Shown here in pieces: positions 23,601 through 36,339 of a DNA stretch of 64,000 nucleotides (position 1 is its first letter; each line of letters begins with the position of its first letter). Below the pieces are notes generated by a model that had not been told where the DNA came from, made no database searches, and was given only the letters and a program-made list of their open reading frames with translations. Origin of the DNA: Galbula dea (Eukaryota; Chordata; Aves; Piciformes; Galbulidae); NCBI GenBank assembly GCA_013399015.1, contig VWZX01008436.1, positions 471,144-535,143 of the forward strand, given 5' to 3'. A program made the position numbers and the translations under genes.

Positions 23601-24029
23601 TAGAGCTGGGAAAATATCTTAATAAAACCATGGAATCAATTTGAGGCAATTAAGCAATTTTTCAGCTTGCAGAAGTTCTTTTGGTTTGGGGTTTTGTTGT
23701 GTTTTTTGTTTTTGCTTTGGAGGCTCAGTTTGGAGAAGGGAAGGGGTTTGGGGTGCTGCAAAGATCTGCTCATGAGGGATCATAGCTCTGGAGAGGAAAC
23801 ATGGTTTGGAGGCTGGGTCTGTGGTTCCTTGAAGGAGAAGGGGCTCGGTCCTAACCAGCATCACTTTGGAACTGCTTACCTGCCATCCCTCTGCCCCACA
23901 TGCCCACCTGAGAAGTGAAGAGCTATCATCCCCTCCCTGCTTTCTAATCCCAGGCACTTGAGGACACAGCTAGCTGCCCAGGCAGTGGGGATTGCAGATC
24001 TATTTAGATAGAGAGGAATAAGAACAGTG

Positions 24030-24206
24030 CAAAGCCCTGGCCCAGGCTGCCTAGGGAGGTGCTGGAGTCTCCATCTCTGGAGACATTCCAAACCCAACTG
24101 GACACCATCCTGTACAGCCTGCTCTAGTTGACCCTGCTCTGCCAGGGGGGTTTGGACTAGATGATCTCCAGAGGTTCCTTCCAACCCCTAGTGTTCTGTG
24201 GTTCCA
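24030..24206 (+). mobile_element. CR1 LINE 3' fragment
   Basis: About 177 bp with aaagccctggcccaggctgc, ggggggtttggactagatga, tctccagaggttccttccaa and a terminal gttctgtggttcc. Confidence 0.9.
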
Positions 24207-24596
24207 TGGAGGGAATGTGTGTGGGGACAACACAGCATCTTCTAAGGATGGGCAAACTAACAAATCTATTGGCTCACCCAACCAAACCAGAATCCTCCAG
24301 AGGTGAGCTCCAGCACCCTTTTCTGAAGGAGACAGTGATAGCCTCCCCAAACACACCTGTTTGACAAGTGGGTGCAGACCCTAAACTGTGTCATGCACTG
24401 ATCTTTTATGGCTAAGCCTTTGCAGGAACTCTTATGGCCAAGAGTCATGTGTCTGAGAGGCATTCCCTTAAATCTTTCAGTCCTAAGAAAACACAATCAG
24501 TATCCAAATAATCACAATAGAAAAAGAGGTGAAGAATGAAGCTCTCCCTGCATTGTCCACTGACATCATTGCCAAGGCAGCTCTGTGAACAGAGAA

Positions 24597-24750
24597 CCAT
24601 AGAGTCACAGAATGGTTTGGGTTGGAAAGAACCTTTCAAGGTCATCTAGGCCAACTCTCTGCAGTCAGCAGGGACATCTGCAACCACAGCAGGTTGCTCA
24701 GAGCCCAAACCAACCTGAGCTGGGATGGTTCCAGGGATAGGGCATCCAGC
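24597..24750 (-). mobile_element. CR1 LINE 3' fragment
   Basis: Begins with ccatagagtcacagaatggt and gggttggaaagaaccttt, followed by caaggtcatctaggccaac and the 'caggttgctcagagccc' block. This is the reverse complement of a CR1 3' end. Confidence 0.9.
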
Positions 24751-25454
24751 ATATTAATTTGGGGGAGGGGGGAGGGAGGAAGGGTGATGACCTGTTCTGC
24801 CTACACTGTCTTCAGTGACTTTAGTGGGAGTGGAAGGCATTTGCCAAGCTGCTGGAGGAACCCAGTACCTTAAGGGTTTCCTGACAGTGCACATCTCTTT
24901 CATCCCTGCCTATCTTAACAGCAACCAAATCAAACCTACGCATCCTGCAGTCTCTTGGGGTAGGAGGCTGCTGAAGATTCTTCTCTTGCTGTTAAATGTA
25001 AGCTCCCTTGGTGGCAACACTGCTGCTGCCCTGTGTGAGGAGTGGGGAGAGATGAGATGTGAAGTGCAGGGGGAAAAAGAAAATGAAAAGGAACAACCAA
25101 AAAGCCTTAGGAAATGACTTTGAAAATCAGTTCCTGAATAAATTGGGTCAAGTAAAAACTACATTTTGGCCATCAGAAGAACAATGTGGGGCTGCTTTTC
25201 CTCTGGGCTTGGGGTAAGTCAGAATCACCTTTATCCAGGGAAGTGGAAGTGGCAGAAAAGATAAGCCAGTGGAATTAGGGGTGCATCTTCTACTGGAGGA
25301 GCTTTTTCCTGCAAAAAGCTTGGTTTTTGCTAATGAGACACCTCACTTGTTGTTATTTTGCATGAAACTGATACCTAGGTGCACTGGCAGGCTCAGCCCC
25401 TGCTCCAGAAAACCTTGAAATGGTAGTTATCAGCCTTGGACCTCACACCCTTCT

Positions 25455-25616
25455 GCCCAAAGGCAGGATCCACTCTGCCTAAACTATCCCTGACAGATGT
25501 TTGTCTAACCTGTTCTCCAAAACCTCCCAGGTGGGAACTCCCACCCCTTCCCCAGGCAATCTGTCCTCACCCTTCACTCCCCTTACCGTTAGACCTCTCT
25601 TCCTAAAGACCAGCCT
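25455..25616 (-). mobile_element. Old CR1-type fragment
   Basis: The plus strand reads aggcaggatccactctgcct, atccctgacagatgtttgtc, taacctgttctccaaaacct and tctgtcctcacccttcact. This is the reverse complement of an older amniote CR1/L3-like 3' region. It lacks the attctatg tail and is clearly more decayed than the other copies. Confidence 0.6.
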
Positions 25617-26019
25617 CAGTCCCCTGGCTGGTGCTGGTTCAGGGGGGGACTGGTGCAAGCCTGCAGAGAGAGCCCAGGAGCGGAGAGCAGAGCTCTGCTG
25701 GGGCTGAGGGGCACATGGAGGAGAACTTGTCAAATGAACCTGAGCAAACCCAAAGGAGGAGAGGGAAGAGAGGAGAAGGAAGCAGTGCTGTGAAGCTGTG
25801 CAGCAGCTCAGCAGCAGAGGTGGGAACAGAGCTGAGATCCCTCGACTCCATGACTTATCCCTGCGTCAGCAAGGGACTCCTTAGCTCATGAATCCCACTG
25901 GGCACCTTGCCTTTTTCTCCTGGCCTTTTTTTCCCCCCCCCCTTCTCCCTCTTCTTGCTAGCTTCCATCTCTCATGCTAATTTCTCTTGCCTTTCAGCAT
26001 CTCCCCTGTGCCCTCGGAG

Positions 26020-26230
26020 GGAGAGGTGGTTGTAATACATGCAGTCCTCCACTGATTCATCCCCTGTGCTTACACATGACTAACACTCCTGCTATTTGTC
26101 TTTACTATTTCAACTGATGTACATTTAATATGTAAAACTTTAATTAAAGTCTTATTCATAAAAAAATATCTGGGCCAATTTAATTTTTAATTTATTAATT
26201 CTTCTTTTTTTTTTTTTTTAAATACCCCAA
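26020..26230. promoter_or_regulatory. A+T-rich candidate conserved element
   Basis: An A+T-rich stretch with several homeodomain-type cores (tttaattaaag, ttaatttattaattc, ctaatttc) between two G+C-rich flanks, ending in a T run. It carries no repeat signature. It could be a regulatory element or merely A+T-rich intron. Confidence 0.2.
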
Positions 26231-27026
26231 GGGAATATTTCAATTAGGGACTAAATGCCAGAAAACACTGTCAGATTTCCACCCTCTTCCCCCTCTCTAA
26301 TCAAACCTGCAGGTTTGGATATTCTAAAGCAAAAGCCACCAAAACCACAACAATATTTAGAGGAATTCACTCTGCAGGTGCAGAGATCAATCCTCAGAGA
26401 GGCTGAGAACTTCTAGCTCTCTGTGGAAACCAGGGGAAGTTACCCTAAGAAGCCAACGAGGTACCCAGAGCCAGCTCCTTACCTAGTGGATCTGTGCTGC
26501 TGCTGTGATTGGAGAACTTGCTGAAGCTTTCTAATCAGCTTGGTCCTGCAACCTTTAATCATGCAAATGGCTCACGTCTTCAGGGCAGTTCCAGACTTGC
26601 CAGCAAAAGGCTTGCAGGACTGACTATGGCAAGGGGAATTGGGATTTGTGCTGGCACAACAAAGCTTCTGACAGTTATGGGCCTGACAAAATGCATCCTT
26701 CCAAATAGATGCTTCTCCCAGGTTAGCTGGAAGGAGTAAAAACTCTTGGGCTTGCATATTACGTGGCCCAACAAGTCTCTCTCCAGTGGATAAGGTCATC
26801 CAGGAGCTTGGTGGATATATTTCCTGCTTCCAGATAGGCAGAGGCTACCAAAACCAAGGAGTCAGATGGAAACTCTGGCCCAAAACCCCACAGCAAACAT
26901 CTGAATTTGTTTCTCTTAAAAGGACCAACTTGGTTTGGGTCTTAGGAAGAGGCTGAGATCAAATCACTCAGTCTTCAGTTTAACATCAGGTTATTTTTGG
27001 CCTCATTTATGGCTTCTCCTTGCACC

Positions 27027-27090
27027 AGACTAGATATCAGGGCACATTTCTTCCCTGAAAGAGTTGTTAGGCATTGGCCCAGGCTGCATG
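27027..27090 (+). mobile_element. Weak CR1 remnant
   Basis: About 64 bp resembling the CR1 block 'tagatattagggaaaattt cttccc ... ggcactggcccaggctgc' (seen here as tagatatcagggcacatttc, ttccctgaaa and ggcattggcccaggctgc). It has no tail. Confidence 0.5.
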
Positions 27091-27968
27091 AAAACTTCTA
27101 CTCCCTAACACTCCCAGTGCTTCTGAACAAACTTTAGGCTTTCAGTATGAAACAGCAAAGCCTCAGGGGCAACAATGAGCAAAATATTCAGTCATCCACA
27201 GCCCAAGTGGACACCTTCACTCCAAAACTTCCACTGTTCCATGGCTGACATCTGCCTACAGGCTTTTGAGACCTTTTCAAGACTTGAAAGTCCTCCCTTC
27301 CAGTGAGGTCCAGTACAAGGGAGCTGCAGAAACCTCATCATTTCCCTCATCCTGCTGTGCCTATACCAATGGAAATGCTGTGGGTCACAGGCAAGGAGCA
27401 ATCCCCAAAGTCTCTTAGAAGACTGTAGAGGAGTCATGACATCCATTCCTCAGGGAGATCTGCCAGCCCATTCAACCCAAATCTTCATCTGGGGTATTTT
27501 TATGAGGGCTTAGTCATATCAGCCTTCAGAGGGAGGTAGGAGGGTACCCAAAGGATATGTTGGTAGGAGATTTCCCTCTGTGGAGCAGTAGCTTTGCAGT
27601 GCAGATGTAGGAGCTGTTAGATATGCTAGGAGGAGAACACAGGCCTCATCTTGAAATCTTAAGAAGGGATTAGAGCAGATGAGTCCTCATTTCATTTTCC
27701 AGGACAGTGGCAGTGCTAAAGCTGGTTGCTCCTTTGGAAGGTGTTAAAGGAGGATTTCCTGGTGGGTGGGTCTCCTCTGTGGGGTGTCATTGTGCTGGCA
27801 GTGGGGAGGGAAGGAATGGATTAAGCAACTGGCAATGGGAGATTGGAGCCTTTGCATGTGCTGACAATGGATATAAGCTGGGGAGGGTGGAAAACTGTCA
27901 GTGGGCTGTAGGAAATCAGGTTTGGTTCCTGGAGATCACACTGTTGCTCTTGGGCTGAGCATTATGAT

Positions 27969-28398
27969 CAGTGGACTGGAGCACCTCTGCTACAAGAACA
28001 GGCTGAGAGAGTTGGGGTTGTTCAGTCTGCAGAAGAGAAGGCTCCAAGGAGACCTTCTGGTGGCCTTCCAGGATCTGAAGGGGGCTACAGGAAAGCTGGG
28101 GAGGGACTGTTTAGGAGGTCAGGTAGTGATAGGAGCAGGGGGAATGGATGCAAACCAGAGGAGGGGAGATTTAGATTGGATATTAGGAGGAATTTCTTCA
28201 CTGTGAGGGTGGTGAGACAGTGGAACAGGTTTCCCAGAGAGGCTGTGGAAGATCCAGCCCTGGAAGCTTTTAAAGCCAGGCTGGATGGGGCTGTGGGCAG
28301 CCTGCTCTAGTGGGAGGTGTCCTTGGCAGGCAGGGGGGTTGGAACTAGATGATCTTTAAGGTCCCTTCCAGCTCTGGCAATTCTAGGCTTCTATGATT
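27969..28398 (+). mobile_element. CR1 LINE 3' fragment, 430 bp
   Basis: One of the longest copies. It runs from tggagcacctctgctacaag through aggctgagagagttggggtt, gaggggagatttagattgga, gtgagacagtggaacaggtt and ggggggttggaactagatga to the terminal gcaattctaggcttctatga. Well preserved, so comparatively young. Confidence 0.95.
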
Positions 28399-30149
28399 AT
28401 CCTTCAGCAGCTCAGCCATGGCTCCATGCTGGATGTGGCACTAGTGAGCAGGGATAGGGCTCAGGTGTTTGGGATACTGCTGGACCTCCTGGTCCAGTAA
28501 GTGGAAGGCAGTCAGCTGCTTTGAGCTCTTGAAGTTGGGTCACCCTTATACTGCCCTGGCTATGGCATGTGGTTGGTTGGCAGTTGGGCTGTGCTGCATG
28601 GGGGCTAGAAGCCCAGTCTGACTGGGTTGTATTAGTCAGAGATGTGAGTTGCTTGCCCAGGCCAGCTCCAGAGAAGCCACCATGATCCTCTGAGGTGCTC
28701 CTGGCATGCTACCATCCCTGACTCTCTGCTGTATGGCACAGGGGGGCTCACAAGTGAAGATCTACTAAACCACACTGTCTGATCTACTATCCCAAGCTGT
28801 CTGATTCCAATCAGATCCAAGCTTAGCTCTTCTGTCATTTTAAGCCAGGCTAACCAGCTCAGTTTTCCAAGCTGGATTAACCCCTTTTTTCTTCTGGCAG
28901 GGTTGCTGGAACCAAAGAAAAGTCTAGAACATCAGGAGGCACAAGCTTCACAAAAGAAGATGTAGCCCTGGGTTAAGCCAGCTCCAAGCCTCTCAGATAT
29001 CAGGATACCCAACCCTAGGCAGAAAAACCTCCAATGCTTTCAGGTTTTGGTCAACCCCATTAGTGGTCAAGCCCATAAACCAGGTAACTAGGTGTAGGTA
29101 ATAGCTGAGGGTGCTTGACGCCGTGACCTCACTGAGTTGCAACACTGGTGATTACAGACTCCTTTCCACTGGAGCTAGAATGCTGATACAGCTACTTTTA
29201 AATTGCATCTTTCCAGCTCTGCAGAGTTTGACTAACTCTTCCTCTGTCTCTGAGACCTGTGCCAGAGTTGTAATGGTGAGGATGGATCTTCCAGCCAAGT
29301 ATCAGCCACTCGTGAAGCATCTAGGTGAAAATTGAGGTGAAACATGGAGATCTGTCTGGGTTTCTTTAAAAAAACCCCACAAATCAAACTCCTTTCACAC
29401 TTTTCCTTCTCTGTTCTTTTTGAACAGACACTGACACAAGCCAGGTTGACCTGAAGATTTCAGGGAAGTCACAGTAGCCCTGAGATGAGTAAGGAGCAGA
29501 AGTGTTAAGCACTGATGGCCCAGGGATCTTTTGAAGGTTACTGGCTGGCTTTGGCTGAAGGGAGGAGGTTTGGGGAAGAGCTTTTAACATGTGATTATTC
29601 TTACATATGGGTTATTATTTGTTATGGTTACTGAAGCCTTGGGGCACAACATGGGAAGCATGGAACTGGACACTGAGATGGTGCTGTTCTGCTGGCTGAG
29701 GAGTTCAAAAGCTTCAATGTTCACCTGACCTCTTGAGAACTACCACAAGAAGGCAAGACTCCAGTGTCTTGCTCAAAGGAGGCACAGAGGATTTTATGAT
29801 AAGACATTTGTGTCCTCTTCAACTCTTTTATGGTCCACAGGAACCACTGCCATGATCTGGGGATGTGTTTGAACCAGGATCATAATTAACTAAAGCCATG
29901 ACCAGACCTTTACAAACCCTATTGTTTCCCAGGTTCCTGCCTTCAGAAGCTCACACAGACATCTCTGCTATGTTCAGGTGCAAGAAGTGTGCACATTCCC
30001 TCCTGATTGAGAAGACACTGTGCTCAGGTGAGCTACATACAGAGAGTCATCCCCATTTCAGATGCTGGGAGGAGATGATACTTCAATGACAAATCTCACT
30101 AGAGTGCTGGGCAGGGGCAGAACATCTGACAGAGCCAAGCTGTGCTCCA

Positions 30150-30232
30150 CAGTCAGGTCTCCCTGGAACCTTCTCTTCTCCAGGCTGAACAAGCCCAACT
30201 CTCTCAGCCTGGCCTCACAGTAAAGGTGTTCT
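30150..30232 (-). mobile_element. Internal CR1 fragment without tail
   Basis: About 83 bp with tctccctggaaccttctctt, ctccaggctgaacaagccca and actctctcagcctggcctca, the reverse complement of the 'gagaagaaggctccaggg' CR1 block. Neither end is intact. Confidence 0.85.
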
Positions 30233-30259
30233 ATATTCTAAAATCAGTTTATCAGATTA

Positions 30260-30480
30260 TGGAAATACTGGTTTATTTTATTTTTAAGATTTAAAATTGA
30301 AATGGGAAAACATCTGCATTTTTTTGTCTGACAAGATAAAATCAATCAGCTTTAATGCTATCAAGCACTCCAACTTGCCATAAAACACTACAGGCACAGC
30401 AGTGTGCTTTCATGACTTGCTATCTTGACATGAAATCCTGTTCCAAATAAAAAGAATTCAAACAGCTTCTTCCCCAGAAC
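30260..30480. promoter_or_regulatory. Candidate conserved non-coding stretch
   Basis: A repeat-free A+T-rich sequence with tgtctgacaagataaaatca, a CDX/HOX-like ccataaaac and a GATA-like agataa. A second similar stretch, with ataaaccataattattagct, lies at about 30815-30900. These are weak calls from texture and motifs alone. Confidence 0.18.
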
Positions 30481-31360
30481 TCAAATGAAACCATCTGAAA
30501 AGTGCAGCACAAAACAAGAAAGCCCAAGCTGGGTATTGTCTGCCTTGAAATGGAGAGGGTCCTGCAGAACATCTCCATTTTGGTGCAGCTGCCTTTTTTT
30601 TCTGATGGAAAAACTGGCCCAGAAAATAAATAAATCCATTTTTTTGGCCAAGATATAATATCTCCCAGGCCAGATTCTCTGTGCCTAGCCTAAGGGGTCT
30701 CCAACTTTTTCATGGCTTCGGGTGCACAGAAATCTCTCCTTGTGCCCTCCCCACCCATTCACGCTCCCACAACATCCCTGTGGCAACAGCTTCCCTGGGA
30801 AAGCAGCATGATTAGGAAAGGATAAACCATAATTATTAGCTATCATTTAATGTGATTTAGCACCTGGAAATAATGGAGAAGAAAATCTGCCAGCTGCTTA
30901 GTCAACAAAGTGCAGCCCTGGCAGGATGTGTTCCATGAAGCATTACTGCCCTGTCGATCAAACCTGAGAGCAACAACCAGAAGTAGGACAATAAAACTAC
31001 CTGGATGATGTTGCAAGAGCTGCAGGATCCTACACATGACCTACTTTGGTATCCACTCTTCCAAATATCCAGTGGTTTCTATGATGCACTCCATGGGAAC
31101 TGAAGATGCAGAGGGAGGAGGACCTGTTCCACTGTCCCCATCGCTGCCAAAAGCAGAGACAAAACCAGAAGCAGAACCATTCCCATCACTGGCTGGGCTT
31201 TGCCATTAGGTTTTAGGGTCATCTACAGTCAAAGCTTCAGAGCCTCCCTGAGGTTCACCATGCCACCTTCTACTTCCTTAAAAGCCTACCCAAACAAAAC
31301 CAAAACCACAACAGTTTCCTTCAACTCCTTCCACAAAACACATTTCTACTCTGACATACA

Positions 31361-31876
31361 GAGTCATAGACTGCTTGGGTTGGAAGAGACCTGTCAAGGT
31401 CATCTAGTCCAACCCCTGCAGCCAGCAGGGACATCTGCAACTAGATCAGGTTGCTCAGAGCCCCAGGCAACCTGACCTGGGATGGTTCCAGGGATGGGAC
31501 ATCTCCCACCTCTCTGGGCAACCTGGGCCAGGCTCTCACCACCTTCAGCACAAAAGATTTCTTCCTTCTATCTAGTCTAAATCTTCCTCTTTTAGTTTCA
31601 AACCATCAGCCCTTGTCCTGTCCCAACAGGTCCTGATAAAATGTTTGCCCTCCTATTTCCTCTAGGTCTCTCTAAGTGCTGGAAGGCTGCAGTCTGGTCT
31701 CCCTGGAGCCTTCTCTTCTCCAGGCTGAACACCCCCAACTCTCTCAGCCTTTCTTCATAGCAGAGAGGTTCCAGCTGTTGGATCATTTCTGTGGCCTCCT
31801 CTGAACCCTCTCCAACAGGTCCATGCTTTGTGTTGCAGACTCCAGAGCTGGACACAGGACTCCAGGAGGGGTCTCC
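31361..31876 (-). mobile_element. CR1 LINE 3' fragment, about 515 bp
   Basis: The plus strand starts with gagtcatagactgcttgggt and tggaagagacctgtcaaggt, passes gggatggttccagggatggg, tctctgggcaacctgggcca, ctccaggctgaacaccccca and actctctcagcctttcttca, and ends near ggactccaggaggggtctc. This is a long, colinear, reversed CR1 3' region. Confidence 0.95.
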
Positions 31877-32406
31877 TATAGCCCTCTTTGAAGGGTCCAT
31901 CTTACATTGGTCTCCTGCAGGCAACTCTCCAGAAGCATCTCAGTGACGAACAGGAGCATGCTGAAGGTGAGCAGGAGGCAGTGCACCAAGAACTTCCCTG
32001 CTCAGTGTCTTAAGGCCTACTACAGACAGTCCTCAGCTACTTCAGCTTCACCCATCTCATGCTGCTTTTCCCAAAAATGCCACTTCTGTGCAGCACTTCT
32101 GCCTACTCTGGACCAGAGGAAGTCTCTACCTTCTTCAGCTGGGTGCTGCCTCCCATCAAACTCACTGATTCTGTGACTTTGCATCTCCCAAGACATTGGA
32201 GCCCCTCAAAATCCTGCTTTTCTCTTACTCCTGCTTTCTCCTCACTGCTCAGCCTTAAGCCAGCTGTGCCATAACCATTCCCATCAACACATTGCTCATA
32301 GGTAAAGAGAAATCCAAAGACAGTCACAACAATCCTTTGAACCCTTCCCTCTCCTGCTGGCTGGCCCTTGCCTCTGTGCAAATCCTTTGCATCCTCCTGG
32401 ATGTTG

Positions 32407-32528
32407 AGTCACAGAACCACATAATCATGGAGGTTGGAAGAGACCTCTAAGATCATCAAGCCCAACCATCAACCTAGCATCACCATGCCACTAAACCATG
32501 GCCCTCAGCACCACATCTAGATGTTTTC
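32407..32528 (-). mobile_element. CR1 LINE 3' fragment
   Basis: Starts with gagtcacagaaccacataat, then ggttggaagagacctctaag, atcatcaagcccaaccatca and accatggccctcagcaccac. It is a reversed CR1 of the 'attaatggttggacttgatg' subfamily. Confidence 0.88.
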
Positions 32529-35500
32529 TTTGAAGGAGGTGTTCCCTGCAAGATGGGGCTGAGAGAACAAGGAGTAAGAGAAGTTGCTCCATCAAGGTGC
32601 AGAGCTTTGCAGGGACCATGGCAACCTATCTCCTGCCAAGAAGTACCTCCAGCTGTCTGCTCTGCAGCAGGGAGCCCCATTCCCTGCCATGCAAACCCAT
32701 CCTACAAGAAGCAGCATGCAGGGTGTCTTTCTGTGTCCTGTTCTCCCTTTTGCTGGCCTGTCATATCTGCTCAGGGAGGGATAGGAGGAAATCCTCTGCT
32801 TGCTATCCAGAAACCCCACCAGATGATCCCACAAACCCCTTCTGGTCTTAAAACCCCTGTGTCCATTCAGCACTGCCAGCTCATAACACATCTCCCAGGG
32901 GAAGTAAAGCCACATTCATGGGCTTGGATCCCTCTCTGTCAGCAGACTTTGCTTCTTTTGGCTGTTTGGTACAGAGGAGCACGAGCAGATGCATGTCTAG
33001 CTCCTCACCCACTGCAAACCACCCCTGTAGAACCTGTGGATGGTGCACCCCAGCTCAGGACCATCCATAACAGTGCTTTGGGATATATCTCACCCTGTTG
33101 CCCTTCCCCCCAGCACTAGGATGAAGGCAAGCAAGCCTCTGCCATCCTTATTTCCTTCCCTGGCTCTCGTCCATGCATGCGTGTGTGTGTTTGTGCCTCC
33201 CGTTGCGCTCCAAGGGCCCATTTGGGGTTGGGATTCTCCCGGGACAAAGGGATGTTAATCAGCTCCCTCTACTGTTCCCTTTTGTCTAGGACTAGCTCCC
33301 ACGCTTGGACTTGGCACTCTGGGATGCAGCAGAGGGAGCTCCTTGTTGTAACCAGCCCGAGCCCACTTGGGGAATGCACTGTAACCCAGCAAGGAAAAGA
33401 GGAGGAATGGGGAGGGGGAAGGAAAGAAAGAAATCCATGACTCTGGGCAGCCCCTTCCCTGCCAGCCCCCTTGCATTGTGCCTGCTGCTGGAGGAAGAAG
33501 GTCCCACTGGTTTTGGAGCTGTCTTGGGTCCTTCTCCCCTCCCTGATCTCCTCAGGTGCCAGAAAGAAAGCTACATGTCAGGGCTGACAGATGAGGGTTG
33601 GTGCAGTGGGAGGCAGAGAGCAAACAGGATCAGCTCCTGGCATTGCTGCTCTTCCCTTTTCACCATCACTGCTCTCCTGGGTTTGCAGCCTGTGGCTGGG
33701 TGTTGGCTGTTTACAGCTGTTTACACAGGTTGTCTCCTCTCCAAAGAGCTATACAGATGCACTAAGAGGCAGATCTTTATCCTGGGATCACTTTTTTGCT
33801 TGCAGGTGGAGAGGTGGTGAGGTCAAGATCTTTCATTCAGAAACCCAGCAGACACTTGAGCACACCAAACCCAGGCCATTGGGGATGCAGCCAGATGTGA
33901 TATTAAGCATAGTCTTCTGGGTGCTATCCTACTGTACCTGAGGGCTGTCCAGAACTTGCACTTAAACACCTCCAAGAAGCTGAAGTGACCCCTTCTGATG
34001 GTGACCTGGCCCTACCAGCAGCTCCAGCAGTAAGAGTGGGAGCTCCTCCACCACCTCCTTGGTATGCTGCTCCCAAAGGCTGAGGGACAAGCACATTGGC
34101 ACAATTCTTCAGCATCTCTGCTGCCATTGCAACTTGCAGCTCTTGCCAAGGCTCTGTGGAAGATGCTAATCTCCTGGTACTGATGTGGGCTACAAACCAG
34201 AGATGTGACTACAGCTCATCTAGATCTCCCCAAGCTGCCATTCTCCCCTGATGCTGCTGCCTGTCCTGAGTTAGCTACACAAAAGCCAGTTCAGAAATGT
34301 TGCAGCCACAACTATAGGGGTTGGAAGATGGACTCAGGCATTGCAGTGACCACTTAGGACTGTCCCATCCCCTGCAGCAATCCTCATCTCCAAGCTCAGC
34401 TTCCACTGACACTAAACACCACTGATGCTTCCACCCTGAGCCAGGAGATGCCAATCTTTTTCTCAGGCAGCTCTGGCAAATCTCTGGCTACAATATTTCT
34501 GCCTCTTGATGGGGCTGAGTGGAGCTTGCCCAGTCCCATTTTCAGTGCTGATCCTTCCAGTTTCCTTCCCCATAGTTACAGGGTAGAGTTTGTAGATCTC
34601 CGTTGGTGATACCAGGGCAGCTGCCCAAATTGCCATTAGCGGAGAGGTAGACGGGGTGTGGCTGGAAATCAGATCCTCTTGGGAAGAGTTTCATGAGAGA
34701 GCAGAGAGTACCTCCTACATTTAACTAACCTCCTGGATGGATCAGTATCTTGTGGCTTTCTGCTCATGCCTTCCTTTATTGCAGCAGTGGAGAAGGCTGA
34801 TGTAGAGCAGGGGGGGAAAAACGGGGAGGGCAAAGAGTGGGGAAGGAGCATTTGGCAAGGAGACAACTGAGATGCCAGAATGCCATCAGGAAAACAGGCT
34901 GAGGTCTGCTAAAGATGTTAATTTTAAATCATACAAGACATTAGGAGGTGGCTTGATGGCTGAAATGGCCAGGGACTGCCTGTATTCAGGGCTGCAGGAG
35001 GTCTTTTTCAATGCCATGCTCTTGCATTGGTCAAATGGCCTCTCTGACAGAGGCTGGGTGTCAGGACTACCTGCTAACAGAAGAAAGATGGGGAGTGGGT
35101 AACTTATTTGCCTCCAAACTGGGCCTCTGAGAAACACAGATGGAAGTCCAAGCTTGTAGCCCTAGGCTCCCTCTATAGTCAATGGAGAGAAATAAACATC
35201 TTGGTATGATTCATGCTACCTTGAGATAGGTGTCTGAGATAGGTCAGATGGATTGCTCTCCCCAGATACCAATTGCTCTCTGCTGACTACAAAGGGAGCC
35301 TGGGGTGACTAGCTCAGGCTTTGCCATCTAACTTTGGGAGATGAGATCAAGCCTATCAGAGAACCTGGGGAGTTGATATTGTTACGACACAGCAAGGAGA
35401 AAATCCAGGGAAGACTTGTGGCTCCAAGGTATTGTAACTGAATGGAAAAGTCTTGTTCTGGCCTTGCTAAAGCCAGGAAAAAACTCCCAGGAATTTTGCT

Positions 35501-35816
35501 GGGCACAAGTTGAGTTTTCTCATCCAGAGGAATGACAGGGACAAAAGGATCAACTCATGGACACAGCTATATTATGGCTTTCTTGAGAGAGACAAGACAC
35601 GAGGCTTATCTCCATAAGGTCTAGAGTCCAAAATAAGCCTAGCTGCAAAGTAAACCTAGTCCAAAGAAAGCCTAGCTGCAGAGGTAGCAGTGCCCACTAT
35701 CCCCTACAAAACTGAGTGTGGACTTGAATCCCACATCTCTCAGGAGCTGGAGAAATGCCTGCTCTGCCCTTCCTGTGGTCCTTGGGAGCAGGAGTCAGCT
35801 CATCCAGAACCAATCT

Positions 35817-35850
35817 CCTCATCCCATCTCATCTCATCCCATCCCACCTC
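35817..35850. repeat. Pentanucleotide (ATCTC/ATCCC)n tract
   Basis: A short run of catctcatct and catcccatccc type units. Simple sequence only. Confidence 0.8.
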
Positions 35851-36339
35851 AGCCTATCTTGGTTTGAGCTGGAAGTGCTGGAAGGAAAAAACATCTACCT
35901 AGTTTAATAAAGAAGTAGCCTCCAACACTCCATGTTTCATTCCATGCTCCCTCTGCTAACTCCACAAACTATCTCCAAAAGGACTTCTCTTTGCTGGGCA
36001 GGAGCAGGTTTAAGCCAGGGGGGGTCCCAAACAGTGGCTCACCACCCTTTTTATAGCTCTCATCATTTTCCTGTTAGCAAGGACAACAACCAACAATTAT
36101 TTCCAGAATGAATTCCTGCCTCTGAGCCTCCTCATCACCCATTAGGCTCTCATTTGTCCACTGGGGAATGTGATATATGTCCTCAGAGGGCACATCCAGT
36201 GGAGGCAGACACTTGACAAAGCAAAGGGGGGGTGGACACACACATGTATCCTCCCCAGTTAGCTCAGACCAGGCCAAACCCTTCCCCCTCCCTCCCTCCC
36301 TACAAAAAATGGGCAGTGTGGCTTCCTGAGGCTGCAGGA

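Noticed and set aside
35817..35850. Regularly spaced repeats considered as a CRISPR-like array
   Set aside because: Simple pentanucleotide repeat without spacers; the genome is vertebrate.
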